From Ptychodera flava (taxonomy: Eukaryota > Hemichordata > Enteropneusta > Ptychoderidae), in assembly GCF_041260155.1 (NCBI RefSeq), contig NC_091935.1, positions 8,583,501 through 8,647,500 of the forward strand: a DNA stretch of 64,000 bases, read 5' to 3'. The notes beneath the pieces were generated by a model that worked only from the letters and a program-made list of their open reading frames with translations, was not told where the DNA came from and ran no database searches. The position numbers and the translations under genes are program-made. This document shows positions 13,827-24,899 of the stretch, in pieces; the first letter of the stretch is position 1, and the number at the start of each line of letters is the position of its first letter.

Positions 13827-16381
13827 GCAATGGTGGGTAACGCAACGTCAGAACCATGGGCGCAAAGAATCGTGACGTCACATGAAGAGTCAACCGGCGG
13901 CGTGCTTTGAGGAAACAACTACTCAATACCAGTAGTTTTGCTACCTGTCGGATATCATTATAAATTGACAGAGATCAGAGAAAATCTAATTTTTTGAAAC
14001 TCTCGCTTAGAAATTATCCAGATAATAAATGCATATAGTGGATTGATTTATTCCACGGCAAATGTCCATCGAAAAATTGAGGAGCCTTGTCAGGTATCGG
14101 AGTGTTCGGACTGACTGCAAAAAGTGCAGGGTAAATTTATAAATGTATTCTTTACTGTGCAAGCCGATTCACATTAACTTTACAGAGTGTCTGGCAGGTT
14201 CCAGCAGCTCTCGTTCTCTTTCGATACGTGACACTCATGTATGCAACTTAACTTGTGATATTTAATGGACATACCTGTCCATATTTATTTTGTTAGGCGC
14301 GTTTCTGATATTGTAACGTTTATACTGTTGTACACATATTAGTTTCATTTGACGTACGCATGCTGCATTCAAAACTTCGAATAAGATTTTGTGTTAGCTT
14401 TTAATCACCGAAGTATCATGTTTAATTCACGTATTGGATAGTTTGTCACACTATCTGAGTTATCATGTAGAAGCAGTTTTCCATGACAGATCCTTATCTC
14501 ATATTGCAAAGATTGTTAAGATTAAATCTTTTAACAGTTTTGCTCTTTTCACGGCTTGATTGTGTCCGGTGTAAGACGAGAGTGTTTACAGCCCAGGAGG
14601 CTGAATTCATTACCTTTTTTGTGCAAAAGAAGTCTGAAAGGTTTTGAACAATCTGTCGAATAAATTTTGAACACAAGTTTCCTGTCTTTATTTTAGTGTG
14701 ATTTTCAAGAAACCTATCAGGAGATATAATACTTGTAACTTGGAAAAAACAGGGCACGTGTTTGTTGGGTTTGGCATCACATCCATGTTGTCAGGCTATA
14801 CAATGCTTCATAAATTATTTGTAAAGCCGTTCATTTTTGTTATCAGACTAGAGTCTATATTATATTAAATTATGTAAATTATTAATCACGTCCATTTAAA
14901 AGATGAGCTTTAATGTTCCGTTTCTTGGACAAAACAATATCAACATTCTGTATCATTTACACACCGTTTAAACACATGCGAACAAGACGAAAAATCTTGG
15001 CAAGTTAGGTACAGCTATACCGAGCAAGGCGGAAGAAAACGTCACGAAGCCCTCAGCAAGAAACATGACAAATAGTAAATTAGTGTCACATTTCATGCTC
15101 TAGTGGTCAGAGTTCGTTAAGATGAATTTTAAGAGTTTCCCCGGGCATTATTGATAATACTTGTGCTGATTTTCACATACGTTTTTCGAAAAAAACATCA
15201 CAATCATCTGCATTGCGACCATTCTCAGCGGTTCATCAGCGATCGTATACTCTTTCTTTACATGGTGAATATCATTTATGAACGATGCTTTGCTTATTTC
15301 TTTTGGTCAAATAGTTTGTGCTTGCATTTTCTAATCATTTAGTTTCGTGAATGTGATTTGTACAACTGAGTGCTTCTTTAAAACGAATTGAAATTACTAG
15401 AAGTTCCTTAGTCCTGCCAAGAAAAAACACCTCTTTTCTCCCTACTTGAAAATTTTGTGCATGTGTTATTTGGTGACCGCGTATGTGTTCGGAAGGTATG
15501 TGAAATATGTTTGCCTATTGGGAGACGTCTACACTAATAATGCTGTAGGCTCCTCTGCCATCCTATTTCACAGACCGCATCATTACCTTTATGCAGCGCC
15601 CTCCGCGTCCCAGAGTCGAACACTGTATTTATTGACAGCATGTCACAATAGTTATTACTACTGCAAAAAAAAATCAATTCTCCCGTACTACCATCGATTA
15701 TTTTTAAATAAACGATCAATTACCGTATATCTTTTACTATTCATGTAGGCCTATCAGATTAATTGTCTTTGGGGGCGAGTTTTATCTTTGAGCCGTAACA
15801 ATGATACAGATAAGCATATCTCCCGAAGTTGCTCTTATGAAAAGATATGATATCTGCCAATGACCTGCTCCTGGTGCAGTCAAGGCCACAGCAGTGGTTT
15901 AAACAAGTTCACGTCAACAGGGAACTGAGTAAACTGAGATAATTTGATACACATGCGTCCAGAAGTTTGTAAACGTGATACGTTTCACTTTTGTTCGCTG
16001 GTTTGTTTTACCATCGGTAGCACCTGTAGAGCGCAACAATAACCAGTGATCTCATGGCTAGACTATAAACAGTGCACGGGTCATTGGTGTCAACCCGGCG
16101 ATAAGACTAGGTCAGTGTACACAGACTCGGACGTCAAAACGACAAATCTCAGTCTTTTTAAGTCTTATCGATTGCAGGCCACGCACATACGGACTATAAA
16201 GTGCTCTAGAGAACAGTCAACGGTCGAGTTCGGCTTTCCTCTTGTCGCTAAACGCCATCAAAGCGAGCTTTATCCTTTTGGTGACAGGCAAGTGCACGTG
16301 GTCTACTGTGAAGCGAAATCCGTGTCCCTGATTTTCTGAAGACTGGGTGCAGCATTAACTCTATATGGTAGCGACGTTGCT
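13827..16381. other. Intergenic DNA between copies 2 and 3
   Basis: The first about 900 bp match the 3' flank of copy 1 in scattered blocks such as ATTCTTTACTG-GCAAGC and GTCGAATAAATTTTGAA. From about 14800 to 16300 no gene is supported. The open frames at 15446-15748 and 16046-16339 lack splice or domain support. Confidence 0.5.
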
Positions 16382-19300
16382 ATGGTTATCGATGTGACTT
16401 CTCCGAGAAAACGATCACAAAGGGCCGCAGTTGTCCCTCTTGTACTGTTGTTATTGGTCATAAAATCTTGCAATTGCCTTTGTAAGTATAAGTTTTTCTT
16501 TCCTGGTGGAAGTAAAGTTCTCAATACCTCCTAATGCTCAGTTCCTCTTTCGGATATCCCAGCGATGGGTCACATTCATAACTTGTTTGTTGTGAAAGTT
16601 TAATTCTCCGCTATCCTGTTAACGTGCATGGCCAAAGTTTTTTGCTTACATAGTTTCATCGACAAATTTGTGTCTGGTGTTTTCTCTGCCCGTTGGCTTT
16701 GCTTGCTTGACTAAGCCCTCGACCAAAGTCCAGCAAGGCGTTCGGGTTTTTCCACTTTGATGTCAAAACACCCTTCTCCCTTCATTTGACAGGAAAACGC
16801 CAACCATATTAATTTTTAACTCGTTTTGGATAATGTGAGAAAGATCGCGAATTTTGTACTGTTTCTATGACCGGTAATGTGGTATATCTAAAGATGGCGT
16901 CATGTCGGACAAACAACATCGTCTTTCAGATGGTCGAAATTTTCGGTCACGCGTTTTTCTTGCGGCTATTCGATACTAACGAAAATAACGAATGTCACGG
17001 GTGATATCCGCCAGGTATGCTTTTCAAAAGATATAAACGTCGTTTACTCAGTGGAGGTCATTCATGTGTAACACTACCCTCCGCTGACATTTCCCCGTCA
17101 CTCTCAAGTGACCGTCGACTGAGTGACGTGACTGGCAGTGTGGCAATGCTGCACGACAATGGTTAGCGGATGCATTTCTGCATGTAAAGACCAACAGCGA
17201 CAGTACATAATTGTTTAAAAAAAATTGTGTGGGACAACAAAATTGCGGCAAAAGCGACGAACAGACTACATCTACGTCATACGAGTACTTTCAGACACAC
17301 ATATATCACGAAATCATTCAGGCGGCAATATTGACATCAACACTACACCGTGCACGAAAAAATGCTGACGACACGTCACAAAGTGACCGACGCATACAAA
17401 TCATAAATTCAGACTGTTCATATATGCGGGCCAATAATTGTACGCATGTCCAAAGTAAACTTCTAAAGAAGGGCGTATTCCTATCAACTACTACTGAAGT
17501 TGTTTGCCTTATTAACAGCGAGAGAATTCGATAAATTTTGATTTATGAGGCAAAGGGATTATTGAGTTGACTTGTCTTTTTATGGGAGTTATTAAATAAC
17601 TATTCCAAAATCAGAGACTCAGATACACACACTGCGCGCGCCTGCAGGTTATTTTCGATTGACAGATGAATATGGTGCCGGTCTTTTAGTGTTCTTGTGT
17701 ATTAATCGTCATAAGCTCCTTGTATGTCATAAGCGCCATAGCTCTGACTTTTCCGGGTTTTTGTTCCGTTTGAAGAGTACAGTTTCCTGTTCCACTCAAA
17801 ATTCAAAGACCATGTCGAAATGCCAGTGGTCATCTTGATAAAACAATCCGTATGTCTGTAATATCCAGTGTTATTGTTGACAGCTGAATTTTAGTCCGGA
17901 GTGGAACTTATACGTCAACAACAATTTCATTGGAGAAATAAACCATAAATACACCACGCTTGTGTCGGAAAGACTTTTACTTTGCATTTGAACGTACTGT
18001 AGCTATTTTTTGGAGGAAAAAAAATAACTAAAATATCATCGCCAGTTCAACTATTGTCATTTTTACTGAAAAAATCACAGACATTTGAAATGCTTTTAAC
18101 GATATTAATTCCCTCTCCTTACTAGATTATATGACAGAATACTGCAACGAGACAATTGTGTCGTCTGGTGATACGATTCGATCTCAACGAAGTCAAACGT
18201 ACGGCAGTAACATCGATTGCGTACTTCGCCTGAAATCCACCAACACATCCCAAATCATAGCCATTGATGTAAGTATTCTTTTAAAGGTAGTTCGTGCCTC
18301 AAAAGTGAAAGGCTTAAACTTTTGCTCAAACGTTCCTGAAGGAATCTTTTAACAATTCTCTTTCAAAATCAATAAAAAATAGGGGGGTCACGGTGCAAAC
18401 TTTTCGTACCAGAGACACAAGTTACCCAAGACACGGGTCGGACCGTGCCCAAGATTACCGATATTTGAAATTCAAAATTTCCCTGTGTTAACTCTACGGA
18501 GAAAAATTTTCGAAAAAGTAAGGCTGTAAAAATTTTTCTTTCTTCAAGAGCTTTAAAATGAAGCCCACAAGTTGTAGATCATAAAAGAACTAGAAAAGTT
18601 TGCGTGTCCAAATATGTGTTTTTATTTACAATACGCCTATAACTCAAGTGGGGTTGTCGCTCACACAAACCCCACTTTTGAACAATTTATTACGAATAGA
18701 TGTGTCAATCGTACATGCCGTCATTGATGTCGTCTACCAGTTTTATTTATTTTTTTATTCCCCTGATATATGTATTTATATGATTAACAATTTTGCTTTT
18801 AGACGCGAAGACAGCCGCGTATGTGGCAAAATTGAGATTGACTGAACCAAGCAGAAAATGCGAGCACTCTACACGTCGGTAGCTTTGCGAATTGAGCAAT
18901 CGATTCCATATATCAAGATATACTAATTTTCACCTATTTTTCAACAAACAAACAATCTCCCTAAAGTACAAATGGTATGAACTGGAAAAGGTTGACACAA
19001 CCTGTATCGATTATTTGGAAATACACGACGGTGACAGTGTAGCGCCCGCGGGCTTGTTGGACCAGATATGTGGACGCGATGACGATCCTTCGAACCCAAC
19101 TGTGTTTTCCACAGCGGACACGTTGACGCTGAGATTCTTCACAAACACGTGGCATAGTGGTAGAGGATTCTCATTAATATTCACATCCATAGAGCAAAGT
19201 AGGTATTTTCCTTTGCTTCGACTTTCAAAAAGAGCTTTTCGTTTCGACTTTTCATAGAAACACACGTAGAAATGATCATGATTCTGAAGACCTCAATTGG

Positions 19301-19677
19301 TACAAGCTTCACATCAACACGTTTTAAGCTTACTGTTTTATCGAGTTACAGCATCTATTGCCCGTGACTAATGTTTCAATTTGCTTTCTCAAGTTCAAAG
19401 CCTGATGATATGCGGTAATAACCAATGTATTTTTTTTAAATTGATATGGCCCATCATCAGGTTTTCTAAATAATTTCATCCCCAGATGAAGATTGCACGA
19501 GTGATGACAGATTTCTTTGCCTTAGCAACAGATGCATTGATTCATTATTGGTTTGTGACGGGGCCGACAACTGCGGCGATAACTCAGATGAATTAAATTG
19601 TGAAAGTCACACAGGTAAGTCAAAGCGAGTCTAGGAGATACAGTGCAGGGTTCATTTTCTTTATACGTATGTCTGTC

Positions 19678-19709
<32 letters not shown>

Positions 19710-20447
19710 TGTATGTATGTATGTATGTATGTATGTATGTATGTATGTATGTATGTATCCATGTATGTATGTATGTATGTATGTATGTATGTATGTATGT
19801 ATGTATGTATGTATGTATGTATCCATGTATCCATGCATGCATCTAAGTACTTACATGTATGTATCTCATTCACTCTCTTTCTTTATTCATCAATTGTCTT
19901 GATCTATTTCATTTATTCTCTGTCCCTCCCTCCCTCCCTCCCTCCATCCATTTATAAATCTATCTATACTTACATACATATCTATATCATTAATACTGCT
20001 TATCCATCCACCCATCGATCTATCAATCCATTCATCCATCCATCTATCCATCCATCCATCCATCCATCTATCCATCCATCCATCTATCCACCATCAATCT
20101 ATCCCTCCATCTATCCATCCATCTGCCTATCCACCAATCTATCTGACTCTGTCTCTTCGTCTGTCTGTCTCTACGTTTGTCTATTTACCCAGCTAGCTTG
20201 CCAATTAGGCACCTATCCACGATATCAATCAACACACCAAGTCGCTTCAATACTACCGACGTGTTCTACTCTGAATACATAGGTTTGAAAAACTCCATAA
20301 ACATTCAAGTAACGCGTTACCATTAGGTTTTTTTTTACTTTCCCAGAGCTTGTCGTGGTGATTGCCCTTCTCGCTCTGTTTGCGCTCATTGTCCTGGTGC
20401 ATGCCGTTCTTGCCATTACTGATCGACTGTGTAAAGGTAAAAAATGA
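16382..20447 (+). CDS. CUB-LDLa single-pass membrane protein, copy 3 (5 exons, 234 aa)
   Basis: Exons are 16382-16481, 18126-18268, 18967-19198, 19486-19614 and 20347-20447. Phases and exon 3 length (232 nt) equal those of copies 1 and 2. The product has a signal peptide (1-31; [10 protein letters not shown] core), a CUB domain (about 40-157, with [10 protein letters not shown] and RGFSLIF), an LDLa module (162-195, CGDNSDE) and a transmembrane helix (203-226). The tail is only about 8 residues, ending DRLCKGKK. The acceptor before exon 3 (CTCCCTAAAG) is weaker than in the others. Intron 4 is filled by tetranucleotide arrays. AATAAA occurs at about 20640. It is the most diverged copy, and the near absence of a tail suggests it cannot signal directly and may act as a decoy or with a partner (inference). 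Confidence 0.82.
16482..18125 (+). other. Intron 1 of gene 3
   Basis: Donor GTAAGT and acceptor CTTACTAG. It shows no obvious similarity to intron 1 of copies 1 and 2. The 107-codon open frame at 17211-17534 starts at TTG, has no recognisable domain, and is treated as chance. Confidence 0.6.
18277..18600 (+). repeat. Dispersed repeat family B, copy in intron 2 of gene 3
   Basis: Begins near AAAGGTAGTTCGTGCC. It carries AAACTTTTGCTCAAAC, ATTCTCTTTCAAAATCA, GGGTCAC-GTGCAAA, and near its end TTCAAGAGCTTTAAAATG followed by GCCCACAAG. The same blocks in the same order occur at 28222-28570 and 42845-43140, with a 3' part at about 20690-20960 and an inverted fragment at about 7790-7835. No coding capacity is seen. 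The ends are approximate. Confidence 0.65.
19681..19850 (+). repeat. (ATGT)n microsatellite
   Basis: Roughly 40 ATGT units with a few CCAT interruptions, in intron 4 of gene 3. It produces long Met-Tyr-Val-Cys and Thr-Tyr-Ile-His open frames in several frames, which are artefacts. Confidence 0.95.
19921..20150 (+). repeat. Degenerate (CCAT)n/(CTAT)n and (CCCT)n tract
   Basis: Continues from the ATGT array after about 70 bp: a short TCCC run, then imperfect CCAT/CTAT units. Together with the ATGT array it makes up most of the 732-bp intron 4 of gene 3. Confidence 0.85.
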
Positions 20448-22190
20448 AAGTCGGATGATATGCGTCAACTGTTAGCGGAAGACGAATTGGGCTTTGCGCA
20501 GACTCAGTGGAGACCTACTAAGACATCGATCAATTTGAGAGATAAGGTTTCTATGAGCTGAAGATGACTAACACCGAGTGGGTTGAATTTTCTTTTGTAA
20601 ATTTTTATGTGAAATAAGATAAGTTATGTATTAAACGGAATAAAGAAGATTGATAACTCTAGATATTTGAATTTACTGGGTTTATTCCTCGTTGACTGGA
20701 TTTACGTACACTTCATAGATTTAAAAATTGGTCCTAAAAGCATCGATCCTGAAAAAAGTATTGTAAAAAACGGTTGTCAGAAAAAATGTAGTCGAGGCGA
20801 ATTCTAACTCAGGAATAATTCAGCGAATGTGGTTTCGATTTTCAAAAAAATAAGCCGGTGACAACTTTACTTATTCCATGAGCTTCGAAATGCGCCCCCA
20901 CGAGTGGAAGACCAAAATGGTACTGTAAACGTTTGAGAGTCCAAATATCTGTCCCCGAGGCGCACCCTACCTGAACAAAATTTTCGTCAAGGCCAAAGTT
21001 AATCTTGGTATCACCAGTCTGAGAATATCTGGTGTTGAGGTAATAAATGTAACGTGACAGAAAAGATGGTGATGATATAATTTGAACTAAAGTACTTTAA
21101 AAATGGACCATGGGTTTTTAAGAAATCATAACAAGACCACATAAAACACGGTAGATCTTAAGTTTAGTATATCACACCCTTTATTGTGAAGCCTGGTCTG
21201 GTATACAGAGAGCATCAGAACTTACTTAAGTTATCAAAATAAATATAGCTGTATACAGTATCCCAACAATACGCCAGCTACTTGGCCTCAAATAATCATT
21301 TTCATGGCAAAGATTTATATATGTACATGGTTCAAAGACTAAATTCTGTCATTTTGAAATAGAAAATTCAAGTCGAATACTTTTTGTGTACAGAAATAGA
21401 TACACACAATATAACCCATATGAAAATGTTTATATGGGAGTCATAAACAACTTTGTGAATTACATTAAAAAAACTCTGCATATATGAGCATCTTAATAGA
21501 AAGCCATGGTTATGATCATGCGGTTAAACCAACTGGTAATTTACATTTAGTAGAACACATGTTATGAATGAAAGTAAAATTAAAATCTCCCTGGATACTG
21601 TTCAATAAAAGATGGAGGTCATGAATGTCAGCAGTATAAACTTGAAGACGTCAAAGCGTATGAAAAATGCATAAAGTTTACTTATATACACGTTTTTTCT
21701 GCTTTCATACAAAGTTGTGATAAACATATCTGATAATGCATGCCATATGAGAAAATGTTCGTGATGTAAGATATGGACAGAACATAACTGAAAACGTAAC
21801 GAGTACTATAAAAATCACAAATACTCAAATTAGAATGAAGAAACATGAAAGAATTGAGTCTGATGGGATAATCAATGCTCAGTCTATTTTTTCTATTATT
21901 TCTCAAAGTCTATCTCGGTTTCTCAACTGTACTTAGTGTTTCTCTCTGCCTTTACGTGTCGCTGTATCTCTTCATCAAAACTTGACAGTTCCTCTTTTAA
22001 TCGTCATTATCTCTCTCGTTGTGTCTGTCAGTCCTCTGGCTGATGAATTGAAACCTTTCAGGCGACTCAGATTTCTTGATATTTGCCTTCTTATCTCTAT
22101 GGTTTCTTCATGACAGTCCCCCTACTCACATGTACACACACGCACACAGACACACACACAGACACACAATATATAACATACACAATAGTT
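20448..22190. other. Intergenic DNA with a family B fragment
   Basis: Contains the 3' end of gene 3 (AATAAA near 20640). A partial family B copy lies at about 20690-20960 (AGCTTCGAAATGCGCCCCCA and GTTTGAGAGTCCAAATAT). The rest is AT-rich and shows no gene. Confidence 0.5.
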
Positions 22191-22307
22191 ACACATACAT
22201 ACATACATACATACATACATACATACATACATACATACATACATACATACATACATACATACATACATACATACATACATACATACATACATACATACAT
22301 ACATACA

Positions 22308-22339
<32 letters not shown>

Positions 22340-22360
22340 CATGCATACATGCATGCATAC
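22191..22360 (+). repeat. (ACAT)n microsatellite
   Basis: About 38 ACAT units ending in ATGCATAC variants, preceded by a CACACAGACACA stretch. It lies just beyond the inferred last exon of the minus-strand gene. The open frames across it are artefacts. Confidence 0.95.
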
Positions 22361-22429
22361 AAAGATTCTATCAATTTGACTGTCCTGAAACTCCACAATT
22401 ATTATGATTTCATTCGTGGCAAGGTCGTT

Positions 22430-24885
22430 TCACACTCCGCCAAACGATGATCCCGCACGACTTTGGCGTCTTTGACTGATTCCTGTGGAGAGAGAAAATT
22501 TCGTTCCGTTACTAAAAGCCGACCTCGTTTCATATTTTTAATTGTGTACAGTAGAATCTGACAACAGACTGAAAGTGTCTTCCTATAGACAGTCCGACAC
22601 CTCGACATTGTTACCCTATGGTACCTGTCTTCCTACATTTTAATTTTCCATCAGAGACGGTTAGGGGTCCTTCAATAAAGTACTCTTACTTCCTATCCCG
22701 GATTGAGACTACATAACAGCGTGGAAGACAATTTTTACTACAGCATACACGTCTATAAAGTCAATTAATAAATAAGTATACATTTCTGAGTATAACACAA
22801 TGAAAGGACATTATTTTTGTCAAGTTTGATTTATATCAGATTTTAGATATTGCTAACTTTTATCATCTTGACACACATACTAGAGGAGTGGTTGGGAAAA
22901 AGAGACCTTCAGACCCGATTTCTGACAGGACAGGTTGCAATAAATAAAACAATGATGCATTGCCCAGTGTCCATTATTAATACATATGAATGAGCTGATG
23001 TCTGCCCAGCAAACCGCAAAACTTTGACAGTTTGTAATTGATATCCATCCATCATTTTATGCATTGACATTATTGAGGTTCATGGCTGCCATCATCATGG
23101 TTTGCCCAGTAGTTATTGATGTGACCGTGGACCTGAGGGAAACAGGGTGTGAAAAGGTTAACGTAGTTCAAATTTTTTTCTTAAACTCCACCCCCACCCC
23201 CGCAAACAACTACTTTGTCCCGTTGAAGTAGCTTGAAAATCACATTTTTTTTCGAATGAGACACTTACTGATAGCAAACAGGATAGTAAATCATGGTACT
23301 ATTAATACTAGTTTAAGTGGGAGCAGACGCACTCAAAGTTCATATTTCAACCTCATTCTACTGTATAACGAGTGGCAGGAGGGTGGCGACTTTTACTTTA
23401 TCCCTGTGATTTCACTGGCTTTGATTTATATATGCATGATTTTTCGGTGCGTGCTGAATGCTTCCCCGATCCCGGCTGTGTCTCAGAGTGACGATCGTGA
23501 TAATCATCATGGTTGGACAGAGGTAACCATTTTATATGCATTTATGTGAATATTCTGCAAATATTCCGTTCATTTTGTTACGTTGTCAAAACATCCTAAT
23601 CGAGAAATCGAAAACAAGAACGCTTACATCATTACTGAAAACTTATCCCTGTAACGGCGCCTAAAAATTTGAAGAGGGAGAGTTGTAACAATTATGAAAC
23701 GAAAGGGACGTGGAGATAACATTGTTAACAAAGAGGGCGCCTGGGATTTCAGTAGTTCGTCCCTCACATGTCCTTACGGCAGTATAGACACTTCAGTGGA
23801 ACATCTCGGGATAACACATCGTCATTTTTGAGTTTCAAGAGCACTGAGATGAGTTTGGCCCGCGACAATCTTGTGACACAAAATCGTTTCTCAATCTCTT
23901 GATTGGATGCGACCAGTAGTAAGTATATGATTTGCGTTGTCACAAAAAATCATATTTTTGAATCAGTTTATACGTACTTTCAAAAGTAGAGTTCAAACTT
24001 TAATGGTATTATACCGACGACCATCATTTTAACATGCGTGCACTACACGCTGAATAAAGGATTGACTCGATTAATTGAACTGGTTTGTTCACTTTCCGGC
24101 GAGTGATCTTTTCGATGACATATCATCCATTTTTTCTAATTCTCTTGTCACTTTTCCAAAAAATGTTTCACACGTTTACCGGCATATGTACACAAATGCA
24201 CTGTTGCATATGAATATGCACTAATAGAAGCCAATAGTAGTCTTGTATATTTAGTACCCTAATGGGTAATTATCTTACCGGATTTAGCTTCTTCAAAACT
24301 GCTAATTTTCGATTTCATATTCTGAAAACCAGTGGCGTGCCGTTGTTGAAATATAGTCGATCGTCTGCGTTTGAGGCTAGCGTATTGCTGCTGCTTCCCC
24401 CATCCATCAGGGGGACCGCCGACCTCTCCCTCCGCCCCCTCCGGGATGGTAGGTTGCTTTGCAGCCAGCTCCGCTTCCCTGGCTTCCTTGGCCGCTTGTC
24501 GCTGTTTCGCTCTCATCTCGTCGAATTCCGCCAGCGAGATGCTCTTCGTTATCACGGGCATGCTTTTCCGTCGACCCTCCTTCAACTTCTCGGCCTGCTC
24601 TCGAGAGAGCCCGCGTGGCACGATGATGTTGTTGGCGGGATCCTTCAGTTTAAATTCAGGATTCAAATCAAGGAGCTGGAGTCGGAGGGCGTCCGTTTCC
24701 CTGTCCAGGTTGTGGGTGTGATTTCTGAATTCCCTGCTCATTCTCGCAATCGTGCCCCCTAGGCGGCGCTGTTCGCTGTCATTTAAAGTTTTAGCTTTTG
24801 AAAGCGACCTTGTAGCTCGTATCTTTTTCCCACCTTTGGGTCCTTTGACTTCGTCGTCATCGCCCAAAGATTCAAATTCGTTCAT
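22430..24885 (-). CDS. Unrecognised charged helix-rich protein (two coding exons inferred, about 219 aa)
   Basis: The main exon runs from ATG at 24885 down to 24279, 202 codons plus one base, ending at donor G|GTAAGA. A strong acceptor (TTTTCTCTCTCCACAG) precedes 22482, and the phase-1 join gives a short tail reading SQRRQSRAGSSFGGV and a stop at 22430. If unspliced, the exon would read ten bases further to a stop at 24259. The 5' side has TTTCATTTCAG seven bases before the ATG, so an upstream 5'UTR exon is likely. The protein is soluble, very rich in Lys, Arg and Glu, with an acidic start (ESLGDDDEVKG), a helical stretch at about 112-145 (EFDEMRAKQRQAAKEAREAE) and basic motifs KEGRRKSMP and KRRRST. 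I do not recognise the family. The exon is clearly GC-richer than its surroundings. The second exon is an inference. Confidence 0.6.
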
Positions 24886-24899
24886 TTTTACTCTGAAAT

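Noticed and set aside
17211-17534. 107-codon frame in intron 1 of gene 3
   Set aside because: Non-ATG start, no domain, no counterpart in copies 1 or 2.
19522-20282. Long open frames of up to 197 codons across the tetranucleotide arrays on both strands
   Set aside because: They translate (ATGT)n and (CCAT)n into Met-Tyr-Val-Cys and Tyr-Ile-His-Thr repeats; they are microsatellite artefacts inside an intron.
22191-22360. CRISPR-like array
   Set aside because: The repeat has no spacers; it is a simple eukaryotic microsatellite.
22076-22450. Open frames on both strands with His-Thr-Tyr-Ile repeats
   Set aside because: Translation of the (ACAT)n array.
24262-24762. Plus-strand frame of 166 codons
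   Set aside because: Antisense shadow of the minus-strand exon at 24279-24885.
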